Below, in pieces: positions 45,441 through 53,693 of a DNA stretch of 64,000 nt; the stretch's first letter is position 1, and each line of letters begins with the position of its first letter. Source of the DNA: Streptomyces hyaluromycini (GTDB lineage: Bacteria > Actinomycetota > Actinomycetes > Streptomycetales > Streptomycetaceae). Position numbers and translations under genes: made by a program. The notes under the pieces were generated by a model, which was not told the origin of the DNA, made no database searches, and saw only the letters and a program-made list of their open reading frames with translations. The DNA is taken from positions 400,442 to 464,441 of the forward strand of contig NZ_BCFL01000017.1 in assembly GCF_002217755.1 (NCBI RefSeq), written 5' to 3'.

Positions 45441-47429
45441 ATGGAAGCCTTCGGATCCGAAGACCCGCGCAACCGCCCGCACGCACCCGGAAGCTCCGGG
45501 GGGTTGTCCCGAAGAGGGATCCTGAAGGGGGCTGCGGTCACGGCGGGGGGTGCGATCCTGGGCCTCGGCACCGGGCCCGCGGCCCGGGCAGCCGACTCGT
45601 CGATCACGGCAACCTCGCCGGACGGCAGGAACAAGATCTCGATGTCCCTGGTCGGCGGGATGCTCAACTGGTCGGTCAGGCGCAGCGGCACGACGGTCCT
45701 CGACACCTCGGTGCTGGGCCTGAAACTGAGCGACGGCACCGAACTGGGCACCGCCGACGTCTCGGTGACCAAGTACCAGCACTGGACCAAGGACAGCACC
45801 TGGACCCCGGTCTTCGGCCGCAACGCGACCGTCCGCGACCACTACCAGGAGATGCGCTGGAACCTCCAGGACAGCACCAGCGGCGTCGGCTTCGCCGTCC
45901 AACTGCGCGCCTACGACACCGGCGTCGCGCTGCGCTACGTCCTGTTGGACACCGGCAGCGCCATCATCTCCGACGAGCTGACCACCTGGGTCTTCCCCGA
46001 CAGCACCACGGTCTACAGCGCCCGGGACGAGGCCGCCTACAGCGCCATCGCGCCGGACGCCATCCCGTACACCGGCACCTCCAGCACCGACTACGGCTAC
46101 CTGAGCGACCTGCCACTGCTGGTCACCCTGGACAGCGGACTGTTCGCCACCATCTGCGAGTCCTCCCGGGTCGACTACCCGCGGTCGATGATCAGTTCGG
46201 TCACCGGTGAGAGCAGCACGCTCAAGACGTACCTGATGACGAAGCCCGCCCGCTCCTCCGGCACGGCGCAGACCACTTCGACCGTCACCACGCCGTTCAC
46301 CACGCCGTGGCGTGTGCTGGTGCTCGGCGACGAGGCCGGCGATCTGATCGACAACGCCGAACTCGTGCTCAACCTGGCCCCGGCCTGCGCTCTGTCGGAC
46401 ACCTCCTGGATCAAGCCGGGCAAGGTGTTCCGCTGCGAGCTGACCACCGCCGCCGGGACCGCCGGCGTGGACTTCGCCGTCGCCCGCAACCTGGACTACA
46501 TCGAGTACGACGCCGGCTGGTACGGCCCGGAGTTCACCACGACCGACGCCACCGCCGCGATATCCGCCATCGACCTGCCCACGGTGATCGACTACGCCAC
46601 GGCCAACGGCGTCGGTGTCTTTCTGTACGTCAACCGCATCGCCCTGACCGACCCGGACACCCTGTTCGGCCTCTACAAGAGCTGGGGCGTGGCAGGCATC
46701 AAGCTCGGCTTCATCAACGACGGCACCCAGACCATGACCAACCAGATCATCACCTGGGCCAAGACCGCGGCCAAGTACGAACTGCTGATCGACATGCACG
46801 ACGACGTCCGGCCGTGGGGCTACGAGCGCACGTACCCCAACTGGATCAGCTTGGAGGGCGTCCGGGGCAACGAGCAGTTCCCGACCGCCACGAACAACAT
46901 CCTGCTGCCCTTCGCCCGCAACGTCGGCGGCCCCATGGACTACACCGTCTGCTACGGCCAGTCGCGCGACCAGACCACCAACAACCACCAGATGGCCATG
47001 GCCGCCGTCTACTACCAGCCGCTGAACTTCCTCTACTGGTACTCCAAGCCGTCCGCCTACGCCACCACCGCCAACTGGCCCGGCCTGGGCTGGTTCGACG
47101 CCATCCCCACCACCTGGGACGAGAGCACCACGGTCGCGGCCTCCCTCGGCGAGTACGTCGCCGTGGCCCGCCGCAGCGGCACCACATGGTTCCTCGGCGC
47201 GATGAACAACGAGGATGCTCGAACGGTGTCGGTCCCGCTGGACTTCCTCGACAGCGGCACGTCCTACACGGCCACCGTCTACGCCGACGGCACGGCGGGC
47301 AGCACCCCGCACGCGACTCCCACGGTCGTCAGCACCCAGACGGTCACCTCCGGCACCACGCTCAGCGTGGCCATGACGAGCGCGGGCGGACAGTCGGTGA
47401 TCCTGACCCCGGCAAGCTGGAGCGGGTGA
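45441..47429 (+). CDS. Tat-exported GH97 glycosidase
   Basis: A 662-residue GH97 enzyme. Start ATG 45441 follows GAAGAGGTG. Twin-arginine signal (LSRRGILKGAAVTAGGAIL). GH97 N-domain SITATSPDGRNKISMSL, catalytic barrel with YIEYDAGWYGPEF and IKLGFINDGTQTM, LLIDMHDDVRPWGYERTYPN and C-terminal beta domain. Family members are alpha-glucosidases or alpha-galactosidases. The stop codon lies inside a tRNA-Gly fragment, so the last residues (SWSG) are encoded by tRNA-derived sequence. Works with the divergent galactanase-like GH43 on plant glycans, by inference. Confidence 0.92.
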   Translation: MEAFGSEDPRNRPHAPGSSGGLSRRGILKGAAVTAGGAILGLGTGPAARAADSSITATSPDGRNKISMSLVGGMLNWSVRRSGTTVLDTSVLGLKLSDGTELGTADVSVTKYQHWTKDSTWTPVFGRNATVRDHYQEMRWNLQDSTSGVGFAVQLRAYDTGVALRYVLLDTGSAIISDELTTWVFPDSTTVYSARDEAAYSAIAPDAIPYTGTSSTDYGYLSDLPLLVTLDSGLFATICESSRVDYPRSMISSVTGESSTLKTYLMTKPARSSGTAQTTSTVTTPFTTPWRVLVLGDEAGDLIDNAELVLNLAPACALSDTSWIKPGKVFRCELTTAAGTAGVDFAVARNLDYIEYDAGWYGPEFTTTDATAAISAIDLPTVIDYATANGVGVFLYVNRIALTDPDTLFGLYKSWGVAGIKLGFINDGTQTMTNQIITWAKTAAKYELLIDMHDDVRPWGYERTYPNWISLEGVRGNEQFPTATNNILLPFARNVGGPMDYTVCYGQSRDQTTNNHQMAMAAVYYQPLNFLYWYSKPSAYATTANWPGLGWFDAIPTTWDESTTVAASLGEYVAVARRSGTTWFLGAMNNEDARTVSVPLDFLDSGTSYTATVYADGTAGSTPHATPTVVSTQTVTSGTTLSVAMTSAGGQSVILTPASWSG

Positions 47430-47463
47430 CGAGAATCGAACTCGCGCTCTCAGCTTGGGAAGC
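47418..47463 (-). tRNA. 3' fragment of tRNA-Gly(CCC), att-like scar
   Basis: On the minus strand the 46 bases run from the anticodon loop (GCTTCCCAAGC, anticodon CCC) through the variable and T arms (GCGAGTTCGATTCTCGT) to acceptor CACCCGC, T and CCA. The 5' half is missing: upstream sequence does not continue as D-arm or acceptor. Fragments that begin at the anticodon loop and end at CCA are typical left-over attachment sites of tRNA-integrating elements. It overlaps the GH97 3' end by 12 bp. Not a functional tRNA. Confidence 0.88.
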
Positions 47464-48239
47464 GACGGCGCCTGACTGACGCCTACGGCTCTGACCTGTA
47501 CGTATCCGCCCCTCCGGTGGTGATCGTGAGGGCTGTGAGACGCCTCTGTCGACCGTTGTTTCCCGCTCCTATGGGCACGCGGAGGGCACGGGCCACGGGA
47601 AGTCGGAAGTTCCGTGCTGCCAGAAGGCCATGTGCGCGGGACCGCTCCGACGACCTCGCGCGCGGCAGGCCCTGAGTCCGGCCCGAGCCTCATCTCCGGC
47701 GTACCACCGCCGACCGCCGGCACTCCGCAGCACACGCGGTCGTCTCGTCAACACCCGGTAACCGCCCGTAATAGGCAGTGTGAGCGTCACGTGACTCCCC
47801 GCCCCGGGCTCCTCTGAGGGACCTGCTGACCAGGTAAGTCACTCAGTGGGCCGATGTCTTCTCTCCGCCGGGTGCCGGTGGCGCGGCGGCCAGGACCGGG
47901 GATGGGATCGCTGTTCCTACCCTTGCGATTGGCGATCTGATCGTGCTTCTCCGCAACGGTGCAGCGGATCTTGCGCTTGCACAGCGGTACGCGTGGTGTC
48001 CGCGGCCGGCGCCCCCGCCTTCCGGGTGCGCGCCGCCCGCGAAGGCACGAGGCCCGCGTGACCGGTTGGCAGGGCCGAGACGGCTGAGCGGGCGTCGGAT
48101 GGCTGCCGTCGTCCTTTCGGCCGGGGCCCGGGGGTCGCAACCGGCCGCCTGGCCGAGGTGGCGGTGGCGGGCGGCGAAGGAAGCTCAGGGGCGAACAGCC
48201 GGTAGGGTCCGGCCGTCGCGGGAATCGAAGGAGCACCCC
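47464..48239. other. Gene-free region next to the tRNA scar
   Basis: 776 bp without a supported gene; short frames on both strands lack starts or similarity. It holds the second 33-bp scar motif, then GC-rich noise and the ribosome site AAGGAG (48228-48233) of the next gene. No integrase coding sequence can be recognised. Confidence 0.5.
47546..47578. repeat. 33-bp scar motif, copy 2
   Basis: Begins CTGTCGACCGTTGTTT and ends CTCCTATGGGCAC; by eye 27 of 33 bases match the copy at 55262. It lies 82 bp from the tRNA-Gly fragment and is followed by GCGGAGGGCACGGG. Confidence 0.65.
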
Positions 48240-48581
48240 ATGAAGAAGCGCATCGTCCTCGCAGTGGCCGCGGCTGCCGTAGTGGCCGCAGGCGTGGTGA
48301 CGGCATGGAACGTGTTCGACAACTCCTCGGTCGCCACCGCAAGCGGAGCCGATCACACGGTGCCGCGCGCGGAGGTCGAGAAGCTCGCCAAGGAGAACTA
48401 CGCCATCCCCTTCGTCCAGGACGGCCCGCAGTCCGTGAGCTGCCCGAGCGGGCTGCCCGCGAAGATGGACTACACCGTGCGGTGCACCGCCGTCTTCAAG
48501 GGCAAGAGCAGCACGATGCTGATCTCCGTGACCGGAGTGCACGGCGACCGGGTGAGCTTCGACTACGGCCTGGAGAAGTAG
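48240..48581 (+). CDS. DUF4333 secreted/membrane protein
   Basis: A 113-residue protein with an N-terminal hydrophobic segment (RIVLAVAAAAVVAAGVVTAW) and a DUF4333 fold: VSCPSGLPAKMDYTVRCTAV with the two conserved Cys of the family. ATG 48240 follows AAGGAG. It is convergent with the response regulator, with 3 bp between stops. Function of the family is unknown. Confidence 0.88.
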   Translation: MKKRIVLAVAAAAVVAAGVVTAWNVFDNSSVATASGADHTVPRAEVEKLAKENYAIPFVQDGPQSVSCPSGLPAKMDYTVRCTAVFKGKSSTMLISVTGVHGDRVSFDYGLEK

Positions 48582-48584
48582 AGG

Positions 48585-49274
48585 TCAGCGGTCGCCGACC
48601 ACGCCGATGCGCCAGGCCCAGGCGGCGATCTCCACACGGTTCCGCAGCCCCAACTTGGCCTGGATGCTCGCCAGATGGGACTTGACGGTGGAGAGCGAGA
48701 CGACCAGCTCGGCGCAGATCTCCTGATTGGTCCGCCCGTCGGCCACCAGCCGGGTCACATCCAGCTCCCGTTCCGTCAGCGGCCCGGAGGACACCGGGCC
48801 GCCCGCGGCGAGCCGCTGCTCACCGATCCGCTTGAGCAGCCGTACGGTCACGGCGGGAGAGATCAGCGCATCGCCGCGGGCCGCCGCGCGTACTGCCTCC
48901 ACCAGCAGTCCGGGGCCCGCGTCCTTCAGCAGGAACCCGCAGGCGCCGTTGCTCAGCGCGCCGTAGACGTAGTCGTCCTGGTCGAAGGTGGTCACGACCA
49001 CCACACGCAGCGGGTCGACGGCTTTCGGGCCCGCGAGCAGCCGGGTCACCTCCAGTCCGTCGAGTTTCGGCATCCGGATGTCGACGAGGCATACGTCGGG
49101 GCGCACCCGCCGGGCCAGGTGCACGCACTCCGCGCCGTCGGCCGCCTCGCCCACGACCTCGATGCCGGGCTGGGTCTCCAGGATCAGCCGGAAGCCCGTG
49201 CGCACCATGTCCTGGTCGTCGGCGATCAGGACGCGGATCGCCGAACCGCTGCCGCTGCCGCTGGCGTTGCTCAT
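48585..49274 (-). CDS. NarL-family response regulator
   Basis: A 229-residue regulator: receiver (VLIADDQDMVRTGF, acceptor VCLVDIRMPKLDG, Lys in FLLKDAGPG) and LuxR HTH (LTERELDVTRLVADGRTNQE ... STVKSHLASIQAKLGL). Start ATG 49274, with a short Gly/Ser N-tail; overlaps the kinase stop by 4 bp. Likely controls the divergent ABC exporter. Confidence 0.94.
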   Translation of the reverse strand: MSNASGSGSGSAIRVLIADDQDMVRTGFRLILETQPGIEVVGEAADGAECVHLARRVRPDVCLVDIRMPKLDGLEVTRLLAGPKAVDPLRVVVVTTFDQDDYVYGALSNGACGFLLKDAGPGLLVEAVRAAARGDALISPAVTVRLLKRIGEQRLAAGGPVSSGPLTERELDVTRLVADGRTNQEICAELVVSLSTVKSHLASIQAKLGLRNRVEIAAWAWRIGVVGDR

Positions 49275-50503
49275 GCGGGCGATCCTGTCACAGCACCGCG
49301 CAGCGGGAACTCCGCCGTCAGCCGCCAGCCGCCGTCCTCGGCCCGGCTCGCGTGCAGCGTGCCGCCGACGGCCTCCGTGCGTTCGGTCAGCCCGACGAGG
49401 CCCAGGCCGCCGCGCCCGCCGAGGGGTTCGGCGTGCGGCGCCACCTGCCGGAGCGGCGGTGCGTTGTGCACCTCGACCCGCAGCCGCCGGTCGGCCGCGT
49501 CCGCGCCACCCTCGCCCTCTTGCCCCGACAGAGCGACCCGCACGGAGACGGACGGCGAACCGGCCGCGTGGCGGCGCACGTTCGTCAGCGCCTCGCGCAC
49601 CACGTTCCGTACGGAGGTCTCCACCTCGGGGGCGGGCCGCGCGTGCCGGACCTCGGCGGCGACCTGGAGGGTGGCGGGGACGTCGTCGCGCTCGGAGAAC
49701 CTGGCGACCAGCTCGCCCAGTTCGGCGTAGAGCTCCCCCGGCCGTACCGCTCGTACATCGTCCTCGCGCAGCACGCGCACCAGCTTGCGCATCGACTCCA
49801 GGGTCTCGGACCCGGCCTGCTCGATACCGCGCAGCAGCGGGTCCACCTGCTCGGGCGCGATCTCGCGGATCGTACGGGCGGCCTGTGCCTGGACGACGAT
49901 GCCGGTGACGTGGTGGGCGACGAAGTCGTGGAGCTCGCGGGCGAGTTCGAGGCGTTCGCTGTGGCGCGTGGCGGCAACGGCGCGGCTTCTGCGGTCGTCG
50001 AGGCTGCGCAGGTAGGAGCCGAGGGCGACGGCACCGCCGGTGAGGAAGATCAGGGCGAAGGAGAAGTAGACGTTGCCGCTCCCGGCCAACCGCATCGGTG
50101 CCGGGATCACGGCGGAGGCGATGGCCGTGGCCAGTGCGGCGGCCAGCCATGGCTGCGGGGTCTCCCGCGAGGCGCGGACCAGCAGGAGCAGCAGGCACAG
50201 CGTCTCCAGCAGACCCCAGTCGGCGAACGTCGAGGTCAAGGACGTGAAGAAGGCCAGGGTCACCGTCCAGGAGACGAGTACGGCGGCTCCGGCGCCCCAG
50301 GCCGACGCGCGATGCCGGTCCGGCAGCAGCAGCGCCACGACCGCGACCAGGCCCGGGGCCAGCCGCCACCACACGCCTGGGCCTTCGAGTCCGGACGTGG
50401 CGGCGACGCCGGCCACGTCGACCGCCCACAACAGCGCCATGACCACCGCGAGCGCGGTGAAGGCCGTACGGGGCAGCCGGGGAGTCAGGGCGTGATCGTC
50501 CAT
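49271..50503 (-). CDS. NarL-type sensor histidine kinase
   Basis: A 410-residue kinase with an N-terminal membrane block of about five TM segments (TAFTALAVVMALLWAVDVAG ... YFSFALIFLTGGAVALGSYL), DHp domain LARELHDFVAHHVTGIVVQA, and ATPase motifs NVRRHA, GGRGGLGLVGLTERTEAVGG. ATG 50503 is taken; GTG 50524 would add 7 residues. Partner of the overlapping regulator; short extracytoplasmic loops suggest membrane-stress (antibiotic/peptide) sensing. Confidence 0.93.
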   Translation of the reverse strand: MDDHALTPRLPRTAFTALAVVMALLWAVDVAGVAATSGLEGPGVWWRLAPGLVAVVALLLPDRHRASAWGAGAAVLVSWTVTLAFFTSLTSTFADWGLLETLCLLLLLVRASRETPQPWLAAALATAIASAVIPAPMRLAGSGNVYFSFALIFLTGGAVALGSYLRSLDDRRSRAVAATRHSERLELARELHDFVAHHVTGIVVQAQAARTIREIAPEQVDPLLRGIEQAGSETLESMRKLVRVLREDDVRAVRPGELYAELGELVARFSERDDVPATLQVAAEVRHARPAPEVETSVRNVVREALTNVRRHAAGSPSVSVRVALSGQEGEGGADAADRRLRVEVHNAPPLRQVAPHAEPLGGRGGLGLVGLTERTEAVGGTLHASRAEDGGWRLTAEFPLRGAVTGSPA

Positions 50504-50643
50504 GTCTCGCACGTCGTTTCGCACATCCCGCAGCGTAAGGGCGGCTCCCGTCGGGCGGCCTCGGCCGAAAGGACGACGCGGCGGCCGCGAACCGGTCGCC
50601 CGGCCGAGGCCACGGGCCGTGCTGGAGGCGGAAGTTGTAGGAC
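50504..50643. promoter_or_regulatory. Divergent promoter of TCS and ABC exporter
   Basis: 140-bp gap between the leftward kinase and rightward ABC genes. GGAGGCGGAAG near 50625 may be the ribosome site of the ATPase. No clear operator seen. Confidence 0.4.
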
Positions 50644-51399
50644 ATGAACCTCACCTCCTCTGCGCCGCCCGTGTTGTGCGGCATCGGGCTGTCCAAGTCC
50701 TTCGGATCCACCCGTGCCCTCGACGGCGTCGACATCGCCGTGCGGGCGGGCGAGTCGCTGGCCGTGATGGGCCCTTCGGGGTCCGGCAAGTCGACGTTGC
50801 TGCACTGCCTCGCGAACATCGAGCGCCCCGACGGCGGCCAGGTGCTGCTGAACGGCGAGCGCATCGACGGGATGGGCGAGCCGGAGCGCAGCGAAGTGCG
50901 CCGTACCCGCTTCGGATTCGTCTTCCAGTTCGGGCAGTTGCTGCCCGAACTGCCGGCCGTGGAGAACGTGGCGCTGCCGCTGATGCTCGGCGGCACCTCG
51001 CGCCGCGAGGCGGAGCGGCGGGCCCGCGCGTGGTTCGCGCCGCTTGGCCTGGAGGGCAAGGAGGACAGCCGCCCCGGCCAGTTGTCCGGCGGGCAGGCCC
51101 AACGGGTCGCCCTGGCACGGGCGTTGGTGACGGGCGCCCAGGTCGTCTTCGCCGACGAGCCGACGGGCGCGCTCGACCAGGCGACGGGGCAGGAGGTGAT
51201 CCGGATGCTGACGGAGGTCACCAGGAAGCAGCACGCGGCGCTGGTCGTGGTCACCCACGACGAGTCGGTGGCCCGCTGGTGCGACCGTACGGCGCACGTC
51301 CGGGACGGACGGGTCGTGGACGAGACGACCGCGGCAGGCGCGGTCCGGGCCACGGCGGACCCCGTCCAGGCCACGGCGCATGCCGGAGGCGTGCGATGA
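50644..51399 (+). CDS. ABC transporter ATPase (MacB/BceA type)
   Basis: A 251-residue ATPase: Walker A GPSGSGKST, Q-loop FVFQFGQLLPEL, signature LSGGQAQRVALARAL, Walker B VVFADEPTGALD, H-loop VVVTHDE. The C-terminus has an Ala/Thr-rich tail. Its TGA overlaps the permease ATG by 4 bp. This class exports or senses cell-envelope-active compounds with an FtsX-like permease. Confidence 0.95.
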   Translation: MNLTSSAPPVLCGIGLSKSFGSTRALDGVDIAVRAGESLAVMGPSGSGKSTLLHCLANIERPDGGQVLLNGERIDGMGEPERSEVRRTRFGFVFQFGQLLPELPAVENVALPLMLGGTSRREAERRARAWFAPLGLEGKEDSRPGQLSGGQAQRVALARALVTGAQVVFADEPTGALDQATGQEVIRMLTEVTRKQHAALVVVTHDESVARWCDRTAHVRDGRVVDETTAAGAVRATADPVQATAHAGGVR

Positions 51400-53390
51400 G
51401 GGCGCTGGACCGCACCACCTGGACGCTGACCTGGCGGCTGCTGCGGGGCGGCGGCAGGCACGGCCGCCTCGGCGCCGGACTGTCCGTCGCCGCCTCGGCG
51501 ATCTGCACCACTCTGCTGCTCCTGTGCATCGGCGCAAACCTCGGCATCGGCGCACGCGCCGCGCACGCGGACTGGCGTACGCCCGTCAAGGCCGTCCTCT
51601 CGCGCGCGGTGGCCGTCGAGGCGGTGGGCACCACCTTCGTCGACGGTGAGCCCGTGACCGTCGTCGATGTCGCCGCGCTGCCGGGCCGCGGCGGCGAAGC
51701 GCCCGCGCTCCCCGGTGTACCGCGCTTCCCCCGGCCGGGCGAGGTGTGGACCTCGCCCGCGCTCGGCGAACTGCCCGGCAGGCACACCACCGGCACGCTC
51801 GGCCGCGCCGCGCTGGTCAGGCCGGGCGAGAAGGTGGCCGTCGTCGGGCACCGCGCCGACGACCCGGCGATGACGGCGCAGCGCGGCACCGACCCACGCC
51901 GCCCGGGAGACATCGTCACGCCCACACCCGTCGCCGATTTCACGGGCAGGCGCACCGCCGACGGCCTCGGCGCGCAGTACCAGGCCCTGTTGAAGATCGC
52001 CTCGGTCCTGCTGGTCGTACCGCTGCTCGTACTCGGCGCCTCCTCGGCCCGTCTGTCCGTCTCACGCCGCGACACCCGGCTGGCCACGCTGCGGCTGCTG
52101 GGCGCCGCGCCGGGCCGGATCGCGGGGCTGGCGGTGGCCGAGGCGGCGCTGACCGGGGCGGCGGGGGCGGTCGCGGGCGCGCTGGGCTATGCGGTGCTGT
52201 TCCCGCTCGCGGCCAAGGCCCCACTGGAGGGCGGCAGTTCGTACGTCTCTGACCTGTGGGTGGGCACGTCCGTACTGCTCGCCGTGCTCGCCGGCGTGGT
52301 GCTGACGGTGGCGGCCAGCGCACTGGCCGGGCTGCGGCAGGTGGTCGTGGGCCCGCTCGGGGTCGTACGCCGCTCGCGCACGCCCCGTCTGAAGGCCGTA
52401 CGCGCGCTGCTGTTCGTCCTCGTCCTCGTCGGCTACTGGTGGCTGTCCAAGGACAGGCCGATGGACATCGACGCGATCGTCTACTGCTGCGCCGCCGTTT
52501 TCGCCGCGCTGTCCGTCATCGGCCCCTGGGTGGTCGGCGCGCTCGGCGGCCTCGTCACCGCTCTGGCCCGGCGTTCAGCGACGCTGCTTGCGGGGCGCCG
52601 GCTGCTCGACGACCCCAGGTCGGCGTGGCGTTCGGTGTCCGCGCTGACGCTGGCGGCCTTCGTGGCCGGATTCTTCGCGCTGTTCAGCCTCGGCGGCGGT
52701 GGTGTGCCGTGGGGCGCCGCGGACCAACTCGCACTGTCCGTACCGAAGGAACGCGTCGCCGCCGTACGACAGGAGGCCGCCGCTCGCCTGGAGCGAGCGG
52801 GCATCGAGGCCACGGTCGGCACGGACGACGGCTGGGTCGCCACTGGTACTGGCGAACGCGGCGAGCGCCAGGTCACCGCGGCCGTCGCGGACCCGGACCG
52901 ACTGGACGCGGCACGCGGCGCGCTCACCGGTCTCGTGCCCGGCCAGTACCCGGTCACCGGCACGGACGTCGACTGGCAGTCCCGGCAGTTCGACCGTGAC
53001 TTCCACCTCGTGACGCTCGCCGTGCTCGGCGCGAGCTTCGCCATCGCCATCGCCGCCACGGGCATCACGGCCGCGTCCTCCGTCCTGGACCGCCGCCGCA
53101 CCTACGGCCTGCTCCACCTCGCGGGCACCCCGCTACGCGTCCTGGACGCGGCCCGGCGCACCGAGTCGGTACTCCCCGCCGCCGTACTCGCGGGCGGCGC
53201 CCTGCTCACGGGGCTGTTCTGCGCGGCTCCGCTGACCCTCGCGGGGGGCGCCCCGCACTTCGACGGCACCGGCGCCACCCTCCTCGCCGCCTGCCTGACG
53301 CTCGGCTTCGCGGGCCTGACAGCCGCGAGCGCGGCGAGCCGCCCGCTGCTGCGCACGGTCGCGAGGGAGGCAGGGCCGAGGCCGGACTGA
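51396..53390 (+). CDS. FtsX-like ABC permease
   Basis: A 664-residue permease with an N-terminal TM (LGAGLSVAASAICTTLLLLC), extracytoplasmic domain, two FtsX modules of three TM each (about 170-300 and 530-650: VTLAVLGASFAIAIAATGIT, LGFAGLTAASAASRPLL) and a middle TM block. Start ATG 51396 is coupled to the ATPase. With the adjacent two-component system this resembles a BceRS-BceAB-like envelope stress module. Confidence 0.93.
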   Translation: MRALDRTTWTLTWRLLRGGGRHGRLGAGLSVAASAICTTLLLLCIGANLGIGARAAHADWRTPVKAVLSRAVAVEAVGTTFVDGEPVTVVDVAALPGRGGEAPALPGVPRFPRPGEVWTSPALGELPGRHTTGTLGRAALVRPGEKVAVVGHRADDPAMTAQRGTDPRRPGDIVTPTPVADFTGRRTADGLGAQYQALLKIASVLLVVPLLVLGASSARLSVSRRDTRLATLRLLGAAPGRIAGLAVAEAALTGAAGAVAGALGYAVLFPLAAKAPLEGGSSYVSDLWVGTSVLLAVLAGVVLTVAASALAGLRQVVVGPLGVVRRSRTPRLKAVRALLFVLVLVGYWWLSKDRPMDIDAIVYCCAAVFAALSVIGPWVVGALGGLVTALARRSATLLAGRRLLDDPRSAWRSVSALTLAAFVAGFFALFSLGGGGVPWGAADQLALSVPKERVAAVRQEAAARLERAGIEATVGTDDGWVATGTGERGERQVTAAVADPDRLDAARGALTGLVPGQYPVTGTDVDWQSRQFDRDFHLVTLAVLGASFAIAIAATGITAASSVLDRRRTYGLLHLAGTPLRVLDAARRTESVLPAAVLAGGALLTGLFCAAPLTLAGGAPHFDGTGATLLAACLTLGFAGLTAASAASRPLLRTVAREAGPRPD

Positions 53391-53462
53391 CCTGACCGGC
53401 CGGACTGCCCGGACTGGCAGCACAGCGACCGACTCGCACGACATTCACCCGGTATCCACGTA

Positions 53463-53489
53463 ATCCATGCGATCCATGCGATCCATGCG
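53463..53489. repeat. Three tandem 9-bp repeats
   Basis: ATCCATGCG three times without interruption, inside the 303-bp gap 53391-53693 which otherwise holds no gene. Possible slippage-prone microsatellite. Confidence 0.8.
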
Positions 53490-53693
53490 TCATGTCTCGC
53501 GCAACACACCCATCCTCCAGGCCCACAAGACCATCCTGTGGTGCGCCTGGCCGGCCTGGCCCGCTTCGAGGACACAGAACCCCGTGTACCTAATGGTCAC
53601 CTCCCTTACTCAGCGCCTGTGTTCCACAGGTGACGGCCGGAAAACCCCGGCACCCGCCGCGACCCGACCGACCGCGAACGGCGGTACGAACGC

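Noticed and set aside
45363..47735. Minus-strand open frame of 790 codons opposite GH97
   Set aside because: No family resemblance; GC3 shadow of the real gene. Part of its upstream end is the tRNA fragment read as protein.
48585..51851. Minus-strand 1088-codon frame containing the response regulator
   Set aside because: Only its last 229 codons resemble protein families; the rest is antisense to the ABC genes or the kinase in the wrong frame.
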